DNA of 64,000 nt, taken from Lineus longissimus. Its lineage: Eukaryota > Nemertea > Pilidiophora > Heteronemertea > Lineidae. Location: assembly GCF_910592395.1 (NCBI RefSeq), contig NC_088322.1:13015431-13079430 (forward strand), in the 5' to 3' direction. A program made the translations under genes and the position numbers. The notes under the pieces are model-generated. The model searched no databases, was not told where the DNA came from, and was given only the letters and a program-made list of their open reading frames with translations. This document shows, piece by piece, positions 26,401-36,400 of this stretch. Within the stretch, counting starts at the first letter, position 1. Each line of letters begins with the position of its first letter.

Positions 26401-27361
26401 CGTTCGTCTTCATTCGATTATCCTATGGCTGAGGTAAAAAGAAAGAAACACTGCCGTTGTGCAGTTTATGCAAAATCACTAAAACTCCGCATTCATAGTA
26501 CATTTGTTTTGTATTTGTATATCAGTACAATAACGTCATTGTAGAAAATTCATATTCAGAACGTGTCAATTGAAGTTCCAGGCATGAGCCGTATTCATCA
26601 AAGCGCCACTTCCGTCGTAATCCGAGAGACGAAATGTGTTCTTTATTACCCTAGTTGCAATTTACCAATGTTTTCATTGTCAGATGCATAAACTATCACA
26701 TGTTTTGGCCGCGTTGTTGTCATTATCGTATCAAGTTTCTGACTATAAGTTAATACATCAGATTGGACGAAGCCCCCCCCCCCCCCCCCCCCCCACTAAG
26801 CTCCATCCTAGCGGTGTTTCGGGTGACAACCGATACAACAAGACATGACTTTATATTTCTTGGTCCAAGTCGATAAAGCGACGAAGTATAGTATCGCCGT
26901 TTTTTAATTAGTTCATTCAGACTGTCTGGGCTATCGGGTCACTTCACCGAACTACGGATATTGTGAGTCAGCATGACAAGTAACAGGAAAAATATACTAA
27001 GTTTTTCCATTTCAGCACAAAACATATACATTGTATTATGCACATCATGTTAAGAATGTTCAGAATGTTCGGGAGGAGTAAAGTTAGATAATTTGGCAAA
27101 AGAGTAAATCCGTTTTGGGTAAAAAACTCCACTGTCTTGGCGATATCGGCCTTACAGTTTTGTGGTAATAACGGTGACGATCTTTTGCTTGTATTCATTT
27201 TAAAAGTGAAAAGCAAAAGGTGAACTTGCTCGTTGTGTGTGTAGGATGAAAATATCGAACGTTTTTTAACTTTAAAAAATTAACGAGGATAAGCTTACCT
27301 GACTGTAACCAAACAGTATCAAACAAACAAAGGCGAAAAATAAATAACGTGTCGCAGCCAT
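20448..27361 (-). CDS. Secreted astacin metalloprotease with EGF-like, ShKT and Sushi modules (12 exons, 577 aa)
   Basis: Exons in coding order: 27299-27361, 26059-26125, 25675-25765, 25276-25403, 24724-24911, 24026-24229, 23514-23640, 22890-23027, 22274-22393, 21439-21663, 20841-21095, 20448-20575. They total 1,734 nt with a consistent phase chain. Order: signal peptide (MAATRYLFFAFVCLILFGYS), propeptide, RYKR cleavage site (92-95), astacin domain, EGF-like module, ShKT, two Sushi modules, ShKT, stop. The zinc site HELGHAIGFQHEQ (185-197) and Met-turn SVMHY (240-244) are canonical, so an active enzyme is expected. Exons for the zinc-site and C-terminal lobes are 204 and 127 nt, identical in length to those of the 8668 gene, so the two are inverted paralogues. 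The substrate is unknown. Sushi modules suggest binding to other secreted or surface proteins. Confidence 0.88.
20841..21663 (-). CDS. Two Sushi (CCP) modules of the minus-strand astacin
   Basis: Exon 21439-21663 encodes NCRLPHIENS to PVCAP with four cysteines and the W before the last Cys. Exon 20841-21095 encodes SCALPLIENGRY to PLCID, also four cysteines. Both exons are phase 1-1, one module each. The second has a Tyr/Asp/Gly insertion (DSDYGDYGDYTYGDDNG) between its first two cysteines, a good candidate for tyrosine sulfation. Sushi modules after an astacin-ShKT unit are uncommon. Confidence 0.85.
23514..25403 (-). CDS. Astacin catalytic domain exons of the minus-strand gene
   Basis: Exon 25276-25403 has the furin-like RYKR followed by KAV, NKRW and IPYAIS. 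Exon 24724-24911 has HTCLRFR and GGGCSSYVG. Exon 24026-24229 has the full zinc motif, the RPDRNNY loop and the SVMHY Met-turn. Exon 23514-23640 ends with LMYSC. All landmarks of an active astacin are present, including the Glu after the third zinc His that its neighbour lacks. Confidence 0.9.
25506..25521. repeat. C16 homopolymer
   Basis: A run of 16 C on the plus strand in an intron of the minus-strand astacin gene, between exons 25675-25765 and 25276-25403. Confidence 0.9.
26773..26794. repeat. C22 homopolymer
   Basis: A run of 22 C on the plus strand in intron 1 of the minus-strand astacin gene. It is G-rich on the transcribed RNA and able to form G-quadruplexes. Confidence 0.9.
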
Positions 27362-27420
27362 TCTCCGTAAATTCCTAAATCGTTCCCAAATCTGTGTATC
27401 TCTCCCCTCAACAGTTCAAA

Positions 27421-27426
27421 CTTATA
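27421..27426 (-). promoter_or_regulatory. Putative TATA box of the 20448-27361 gene
   Basis: Minus-strand GATATAAG lies 60-65 nt before the ATG at 27361. This position would give a 5' leader of roughly 30-35 nt. Motif and spacing only. Confidence 0.35.
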
Positions 27427-27436
27427 TCAGGCAATG

Positions 27437-29770
27437 TGAAATCTAATGAATACGCTTGTTTACGGCGGATTCCTCTTCAGTATGTTTCGTAATTAGGTTG
27501 ACAATATTGACTAACAGAAATCAATGTCCTCTTTTATAGTCCTAGTGATGACCTGGTTCCTATAATTGGAGATAAGTGTGAGTGACGGGAAGTGCAAGAA
27601 ACTTCTATGAAAGATGAGTGCCGTCGATGAGTGCAGAAGCTAAAAATATTGGGTTTTCCATTGTGGAGGATGGATTACTAAAATCATGTAACTGTGACCA
27701 TAAGAGGGAATATATATCTTAGATTTTAGAGTCATCAAATGAGCATTTATCTATTTATAGCGGCACGTAGTGTCAAGCAAGACGGGGAACTTCACTTCTA
27801 CATTGGTAATCAGGAAAGGGGTGTCCAAGCCCTTTTATCACGTGGGTTGTAGTATAAGATACATGCAAAGACATAGATGCTGAAGGCTTGATATTCTATC
27901 TAACTCTTTATTGTAAAACAACATAAGAGTAATATATAAAGTACATACAATAAGTTGATAAGACATTAAGAAAGTGGATGATGATTGGTTAAGAGATTAA
28001 GACACTGTGGTTGACAGGTCATGCAAATGTAGTAGGCCAGCTGCCTTGGTTGGTGATCGCAACACGACAGACATGTAGGCCAACGATTCACGCTATTGCC
28101 TGCCACGGTTAACGTGTCGTTTGTCGTTTTATCATTAGGATATTCCTGAAAATCTGTCTCTTTTCTAAATTCCAGTATGCAAAGCCTGGTTTTTAATCTT
28201 TATTTTTGGCTTCTTTTCTTCATCACGGTGCCAAAATTTTAGGCCTGTGCTTTGACTACCAACATCCATGAACTCGCTAGAATGTGATGTATAATATCTC
28301 CGTCGTCGTCTCAAATTGGGCCACCATATAAATAGTAAAAATAGAAAAGTTAAGCGATAGTCTGATTACGCCTGTTCTAAAATTCGCTCCACACGAATTT
28401 TAACTAGCAGTGCAGGGCAATATCAAACGACAAAAGTCACTAAGTACGATGAATTCATGTTTATTCGATAATTTAATTCTGCATTATGTAAATATCCACA
28501 AATTGGGATGTAAAGTTGATTTAATCTGTTGTTCGGCCAGAGTTAATCGATTTACATTGATTTTCGACGTGTTGTGTATTGCCTGTTCTTATTTTAGTTG
28601 ATTTCCTTATCAACAAATTTGTACGTGTCAAAATGTGAATTCCTGCCGGCACAAATATTACGCTTTCGTGAGTAACAAAACTAAACCTATTCGAAGGAAT
28701 CTTTAGAACTTATGCCTTGCATAGCTATTAAAGAGCACTGTATTATGCAATAAAGCATATGTCACTGTTTTTTTCCTCAAAGTCGCATGGCAACAGATAG
28801 TGTATGCAATGTAGTTGTATAGTATTCACTGTAGTCGTGAACCATCTCTCTCAGATCGATGCAATCAATGTTAAAGAATGTATAGTTCCATTTTTATGCG
28901 ATACATTGTTCTTTTTGTTATCTTTTTTCAAGATCAGCATTTAAATGCTTGGTGTTGCCCACAATCCGGTGATGACAATCTCTCAAAAATGCCTGTCCAT
29001 CGTGAATGATATGCAGCATAACTAACGGCTATCAATGATTCCTTCAGAACAAATTTCTGATTATTTGCACCAGACTTTAATGACACGTTGTGAATGATCT
29101 TCGTCTGATTCATATTTCATTTGTCATTCCTGGACTGTCGGTAATATCGAAATGGTGAGTAAATCTTCAGTATCGTATTCTTAAACACCGGATGTCATAA
29201 TCTTGAACAAATGACTTCAGACTTCAGACTCAACCCTGACTCCTTAACAGACAGAAACAGACCAACCTTTCGAAACATATTCCCATTAAAGCGATTGAAC
29301 CTGTGGTTAGGACTTATATTACAAGAGCGTTGACTCGCATTTTCGCCGCTGCGGCTGAACTAAACCACGCTTTAGCGGTCATTAGTATATGAAATTTCCC
29401 TCTTGCGCAGTTGGTTGGGAGCGGGAGATTATAATCACCCAAATACGTTACCGGCAGCGTGATAAAATGGCTATTTAGATGAGCACCTCACCTACATGTA
29501 TATCATCTAAACAACATTTTCGTATTTTGTGAAAAACGCTCGTACCGTATTGTGTTTTGATGTCCATTTTAATCACCAGTACTCAGAATCTCTTCTTGGA
29601 CGGCTGTTAGAGGCTGCGATACTCCTTCCACGGTCCTTCACGAGGTGAGATTAAGAATAGCCAGAATTCTAACCGCAAAAACAGCCAGGTCTGTTGGCTG
29701 CGTGAGCGATGCCTCGCTAGCTAATGGAGACGTTTTTTTCAAACATTACGGCAGCTTGCTTACTATTGCA
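27437..29770. other. Intergenic stretch, no gene seen
   Basis: No open frame here has motifs or splice framing on either strand. It separates the divergent starts of the minus-strand astacin gene and the small peptide gene, so it should contain both promoters. Its right edge may include a 5' UTR intron ending in an AG at 29770. Confidence 0.45.
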
Positions 29771-29774
29771 GGGA

Positions 29775-31417
29775 ATGAAGACTGTGATATTCGTGGTCGT
29801 ATTAGCGTATATCTGCCTGGTTAACTCAGACTCAGATTCTGGTAAGATACATGGTTTCCTTATCATCTACATGTGCACCCGTCTTTATCGACGCCGGTTA
29901 TCTGAACGGAGACGGGTTAACTCGAGTTTTTGCGACACCACCCCGCCCCACGCCTTCAACGCCAACCCATTGTTTGACTTCCTGACCAGGATCTCGAGCG
30001 ATGGCATTGGTAGGCGTTCCCGTTTGCGTTTGGGTATTTGCTAAAACTTCTGTGAAACGGAATTCATCACCACAGTCGTCCTCACTAAACTGACTTGGGG
30101 CACTACATACACTGGATCAACAATTCAACCTATTGATATGCTCCAACCAGAAAGACTGGGTTCTAAAGTTTCTCCCGACATCCGACGAGATCAGGATCAA
30201 GACATGTATTGTGATCAACATTAAAGCCGTAAAAAAGATGAAGCTTTTTTCTTGAAACAGTTAACTGTGTAAGCTACGTTAGTTGATTTAGTGAAAATAT
30301 TTAACCATGCACGTTATTGTAATGTAATAACCTTCGAGGATACGACTGTATTAATTTTGATTGATTTCATGTTTTCAGCACCAGCATGCGAAAATGGTAA
30401 GTAGATACAGTTGTGAATGTAGTTAAGACCAGACTATGTAGCCTCTTTCTCTCCTGACTCACATCAAGGAAAACCACTATATTCTGTATTGATTGATTGA
30501 AGATCAGCCTCAGTTCAACAAAGCTAACGCTAATTAAGTGAAATAAACGCGAAGAGTGCATTTGCGGCAATGATGCTAAATTATTTTTGGGCATCTTTGA
30601 TGAGTGAGAAGTAACCAAGGGGCGGACGTCACCGAAACAAAGTCTAAGAACGCCGTTTACCTTGTGTGTCAGACTCATGTAAAGAATTGACTTTTCAATT
30701 TGTATAGGTTGTGTAAACCCGTTCTATAGGATAACAGGACAGCCACTGTGCATCCCTATTGATGGCACGGTCAGCTTCGGAGATCGCGAGCTGACCTGTC
30801 TGAAGCGTAGCCGTGGTGACGTCATCATGCAGAGCAGAGAAACATCGTGAGTGTGATGTTGGGTCTCAGATTGTCTCACACATCTGACCCCCAATCTATC
30901 TTGCATTATTAGAACACTTCTCTTGATTTTGTTATCGGTCAGTTGACGCGACCAACAACTTATCAAGCGTATCACCATATTGGTTCAAGTTCTTATTATA
31001 CTTTCAATCAATCACTCAATAAGAAATATTTTTATACGCCTGAATTCAAAGAACGCACAGATGAGCAGATTACCCTTTAGCATCCATGAAGTGGAGGCAG
31101 CCTTTCACTACACCTTCACCATTTGCCATTCCAAAAATCTGAATTGCATTTGCAACCAAGACACAACTGGTCATTCACTATTCTAGGCCAAGGGCAAGTG
31201 TGCACATGCTGTCGCTTAGATGTGAAATCAATCGACACTACCCAGTAATGTCATATTCATGTTTAAGATCTTATTCAACTTTCGTTGGCATGTGCATTGA
31301 CAATCTTTGCAAGATTCTTGTAACATTCTAAGTTATATACAAACACATGTTTATGGTGTTGTTTTATTTTCCGGTGGATTTATTTATTTTTTAATTCTTC
31401 CCTTTTTCAGCCAATAG
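29775..31417 (+). CDS. Small secreted four-cysteine peptide with an 18-nt microexon (76 aa)
   Basis: Exons 29775-29841, 30379-30396, 30708-30846 and 31411-31417 give 231 nt with consistent phases and GT-AG borders. A clear signal peptide (MKTVIFVVVLAYICLVNS) precedes a mature chain with Cys26, Cys30, Cys43 and Cys59, a dibasic KR at 61-62 and an RGD tripeptide at 64-66. The second exon encodes only six residues. The last coding exon supplies Gln and the stop. An acceptor-like AG lies 4 nt before the ATG, suggesting a spliced 5' UTR. AATAAA follows the stop by 51 nt. I do not recognise the family. It could be a peptide hormone, antimicrobial or matrix peptide; none of these is shown. It converges on the 31698-38751 gene. 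Confidence 0.5.
31363..31388 (-). terminator. Poly(A) signals of the 31698-38751 gene
   Basis: Two minus-strand AATAAA hexamers, at 31363-31368 and 31383-31388, lie 310-335 nt past the TGA at 31698. They overlap the last intron of the convergent small peptide gene, so the two transcripts would overlap antisense. Confidence 0.4.
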
Positions 31418-31467
31418 CAAGTCGAGGACGAGTAGAAAAGAGGATCGAGCATGAGTCAATAACGACG

Positions 31468-31473
31468 AATAAA
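31468..31473 (+). terminator. Poly(A) signal of the small peptide gene
   Basis: AATAAA 51 nt after the TAG at 31415. Its position supports the proposed last exon. Confidence 0.45.
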
Positions 31474-31697
31474 CCGTAACGATCCTTACAGTGTTTTCAT
31501 CTGGGTTTTTTCCACTATCTTCTACAGAGGCAGGGCGAGTAAAATAACACGAAGAAGTGTAATTATCATTTACTTTAATTGACATTTACCTGCGTACTAC
31601 ATGTGACTAGGATTGATAGTACTAAAATTTGATACAAGCAGTGTTGTTTTGGATAGATAAGCAAAATACTTTATGCAAGCCTTGCGCCCTCACATTA

Positions 31698-33456
31698 TCA
31701 ATAGAAATAATCTTCGCACATTGCTACATCGATAAAATTGATATCATCCCAACATTGTCTGCCGCCTATTTGTGGTTTCGGGTTGTCACACTTCCGCACC
31801 CTCGATTTTATGCCGTAGTCCTCGCAGTCAGAGGTGTCCCAGGGACCCCAGTTGCCCCAACCTCCGTCAACTGAAACAAACCAAGAGTAAATTAGACATA
31901 TATATTTTGTACGTATTTTAGATCAGGTACATGTATCAGGCCTATCCTATATGCATTCACCTGATTATGGCGTTCCCCCATGCACCTAAGTCAGCCCCCT
32001 GTGTGATTTTCCTTCTGTAAATTACGTCTTAAAATAACGTATTATGGTATTTGTGCAAGAATACTAAACAAAAAAATATTGGATGTCTCTTATACTCATT
32101 ATCTTAAGAAATGATCTGATGTCAAGCGCGTCTTACCTGGACAGGGCCCGGTCGAGCATGGGCCCGTCCCACTAGCTTGTCCCTTGCACGGCGCCCCGGA
32201 GCCCTTCGGCTTGGGGTTGTTACAAACTCTCTTCCTCGTCTGCACCCCGCCGGCACATGTCTTTGTACAGCTGTCGAATTCGGCCCAGGAACCCCACTCT
32301 CCCTGGACATCTGAAAATCGAAACGGATTTTCTAAATCAAAACATGTGCTGTGGCCGCCTAGCGGTTTTCTAGAACTTACCGTGATGCCATTAAACTGTG
32401 CGCAGCTACGGCTCGCAGTGGCACATTAAGCTGTGGGCGCCTCCAAGCACTACTGTTGCCCACCCGCAGGAGGCTGCCCACGCTCGTTTAAGCAATACGT
32501 GCAGTGATTTCTGCTTTAAACGAGGACAAAATCTCGAAGTCTCTAATGCAATGATAGCTAACTGAACAACTAGTTGACGAATATTTCGTACCTTTGGAAT
32601 TGAGCAAGTAAACGTCTATGGCTGACACGACACCAATTCCTTTACAATCTTCAGATGGACCATTTGCCTTGTAGACATTCTTGTCCTTGGCAGTAGAGGG
32701 CAACACAATGCATTTCCCGCCAAACTTTAGTGCGAAGACTTCTGAATTGTGTTCTTTAGCAGCATTGGCACATTTCTGAAAGATATGAGATGTATATTAT
32801 TATTAGATATTGTCATTTGCATCAAGAATAATGAACACAGTATTACCAGCCAGTACGTTACACAAGAAAAATGCACATTCTTGTCAGTTTGCCCAGTACC
32901 TGAATTTTGTTCGACCGGTCCTTGAATTTCCCGTCCAAAAATGTACTCTTTCCCTCCAGAGATGCCAGGGAGCTCGGGAGGCGGTCATCATTCCAGCATC
33001 CTCCCCAAGTGTAGGCCAGCTCTTTAACTGCTACACCGCCAGTTGTGCTAGCTGTTGGGATAATTTCTGAAAGAAAAATGTCACATGTTGTATTATCGTA
33101 TATATACCTGATCTAATAGCCAGGTATTAAAAGCTTCTAGTGTTCAATGGGCCTGGCTTCAAAGATTGTAGATTGGTCTACTCAGAGAAACCGTCTTCTA
33201 CTTAGTGATTTTTTGTGCGACTTACCAGCAGGTCTTGGGCAAACTACTAGTAGATATGACTGACTACTTTATAATATTTTGTTTGTCTTACCACCAGGTT
33301 TCGGGCAAGCAGGCGCGAAGCACTGTTTCATCGTATATTGCACATAGCACTGGAATTTCGTACACAGTTTCAGCTCTTTCTTCTTCTGGCCAATACCACA
33401 AGTGGCAGAGCAAGGGCCCCAGGATTTATCTTCTAACTCCACAGCACCGTCCTTAG
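31698..33456 (-). CDS. TSP1 - CW module - TSP1 - TSP1 tail of the lectin-astacin
   Basis: Exon 33292-33456 encodes a TSP1 module with [11 protein letters not shown]. Exons 32900-33066 and 32592-32775 together encode a module of about 115 residues. It begins [10 protein letters not shown], continues with [12 protein letters not shown] and FGGKCIVLP, and ends near SEDCKGIG. I have seen this type in secreted proteins of marine invertebrates but can give no domain name. Exon 32137-32310 is a full TSP1 ([17 protein letters not shown]). Exon 31698-31870 is a shorter, degenerate TSP1 ([12 protein letters not shown]) that ends the protein. TSP1 modules typically bind matrix glycans and proteins. Confidence 0.8.
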
Positions 33457-36400
33457 CTAAAAATATGCGAATAGGTTAGATGATTACACTCGGCCATGAT
33501 AAAAGAACAAGGAGAAATGACGAGAGCTGGCCTGGGTTGGTGATATATCATGTCCAAGAAAAATTGTATTTCAAAATTTGTTGGATGTGAAAAACGTATT
33601 GCCGTCCCCTTTCGTGTTCCTTTGAAATAGTACTTTTAGAAGAAATCCAGGTTGACTAGCTGGCTTGGCTTATTTAGCTGCGATACCTTCACTTAATAAA
33701 TCGAATTTGTTAATGACTTAGAGAGATTCCATGGTGTCGGTGTCTGCCTTATACAACCATTCCAAATACGTTTTAAGGACACGTGACAACCACATGACGG
33801 ATTATTATCACTTCAACTTTGGCTTTAAATCATTCCTTTTGGATCCTTGAAAGGCCATCAGACGACGGCTGTGAAGTGATCCGAGTATATTATTGAGTCC
33901 TGCTTTGGAGCCGGATTCTAAATGCTTATAAAACCTACGACACCAATTCGCCGAGCAGCCTCAGCACGCATGCCTGTATCATATGTGGTAACAAATTCAG
34001 ATCTAACGATACGTACCCGCCGAGATCTGCTGGATGTACTTGGGGTCACATTTGTAGACTGTGTTGAGCTCGAACTTGTCCAGCTTGGTTGGCAACTGTT
34101 GGTTTCCAACCTTTCCGAAGAGTTTCAGATCTAATTTCTTCGGCTTCATGGTATACTTGTTCTGATCGATTGCCATAGCGTTCAGGGGGTAATGCATGAT
34201 GCTGAGATAGTCGTATGGGTAACCGCTGAAAGTGGACGTACCCGCCTTCTGGAACTGAAATTTGTTGCCCTCCCCTTTAAAAAAAATCAAATTATATTAT
34301 GGAAAGTATTCTGAGACGAGGAAAGAACAAACGCACGTAGATAGATATTGATGGAGACTCACATTGTTGACATATGCGGTGAACTTTTGGGGCCAGGGTG
34401 GAGTTTATCCGCCTCGATAAAATTCAAGGTGCGAGTTAGGTTCAACACCAGTGTGCGCTGCATGAACTTAGATTTGTGGATATTGCTAATCGTAGGCATT
34501 TGTTTTTGTAGCCTCAACGAATCATCTCAAAACACTGATCAAAATCAATTCAATATAATGCCACCTAAATACCTAAGGGTTTATTACCGTGACCTGCACT
34601 GTCTGAACGTTCTTCCAAATAAATTCAATATAGCCGTCTTCACCAGGATTGAATTAATCTTACCAGAACCAAGCGTGTGGAAAACTCTTGGACGTGGCTG
34701 GTGACAGCGGATGGGGGTTGGGGATGGTGTTCGGTAGGACTAGCTTACCTGGCTGTACATTTTTCCAAATAATTTCGATATAGTCATCTCTGTCGGGACG
34801 CGACATCTCATGCCAGAAGCCAAGCGCGTGGTAAAGCTCGTGGATAATGCTGGGCACGTCATTCCAACACCAGCCAAAGTTCATGTTTCGTGTCTCATCA
34901 TACCATGTCCAGGGGTAGCCGATACCAGATGAATAGCACCTGGAAATGATTAAAAATCATAACGACTGGAAAATATGTCCCCAGAACACCTGTTTTGTTT
35001 CATGCATGCAAACAGGTGGAATAGGATTCTCGCCGAAGGGTTTATCACATGCTCGTCGAATGGTTTATGACACTACCGTCGAGTGAAATGTCTTTTTAGA
35101 AGTCTGCATCACTCGATCACCACTATTTCCTTGTACCAGCAGTTAGTGCTAATACTAACCACTTCTTAAAAATGAATTATAAGAAAATTTGAATCAGAAG
35201 TGCAATATCAGAAGCAGAAATCGGAGTGGTATCAATATGTTCCTGCTTTGAAAACTATGATTCATCATGCAGAAATAATACTAACTGTGAAGGCTCTGAA
35301 TTCCCGATAATCATGTACTTGTCTTGGGTCGTTCTTACTACGAATGTGATGCAGGAATCATTTTCAATTGTCCTCATGGCTTTATAGACGTAACCCTTCC
35401 CTTCAGCAGCTGCAAATAATGCGAAATTTTGATTTGACGGCGGCAATAAGGTATGATTCTCCCAGGATGGGAAAATTCATCAATTTGTGTTGGCCATAAA
35501 GAAAATCATCGCTCTTTGTGGCCGCTACTGACAAATGCAATTACAGAGGAAGTTAATTTCTAAAGCTATGAGTAAATCGTCTTTATGTCCAATGGGGAAA
35601 ATTCGTTAATAGTCGCAAAATATTTGTATATTGCTGATATCCAACTACATAAGAATTACTGTCAGTCACGGACATATCATACTTACGATAGTTAGAATTG
35701 AATTCATAGGGCACCACACCGCCTGGCCACGCCTTCACATCACTTCCAAGAGCACTGCGCTTACGTCTACGACGGGATTCGTACTCCCTGAAAAAATATG
35801 TTTAGATTACTGCCAGTGTATATTTCCCCTTTACAAAATGTATCTCCTCAAAATCTACTTTGCAGGCTGCGAAACGCATCTGGTTTAATTTCTGTTCAAA
35901 GATGGACCATATCATAAAACTTTAGCATTCCTCTCTTAGAATCTGTGAAGGGCAAATCGATGATGTTGACCATACCAGTTGCCGGTTCCAGTTTCTATAC
36001 TGCCAGCACAGAAGTTCTTTATCACCCTCTGCTTTATTCTTGTCCCGTGACCGATACATGTATGTGGAAGACAGTTGGTAAACATCATACCTGGTTGCCG
36101 GATCCCACGACTCTATACCGTGCTCCTCTATTAACCGCTTGATGGCCATTAACTCTTCATGAGTAGGCTTGTCCCCTTTGAATGTGAAAGCACCTGTTGC
36201 CGAGGATGGATCACCGCCACTTTTAAATATGGCTGCTTCTTCTCTGTTAAGTTTGATGTCCAACTCATAAAGATCATCGAGGCTTCCTGAAATATAGGGC
36301 ATTTTGACATTCACTAAAAATCCACAGCAAGTAACTCATATTACAACGTGCCTAAAAAATCTCATCCAGCAGCGAAAACATATTGAGATTGCAAAGGCCA

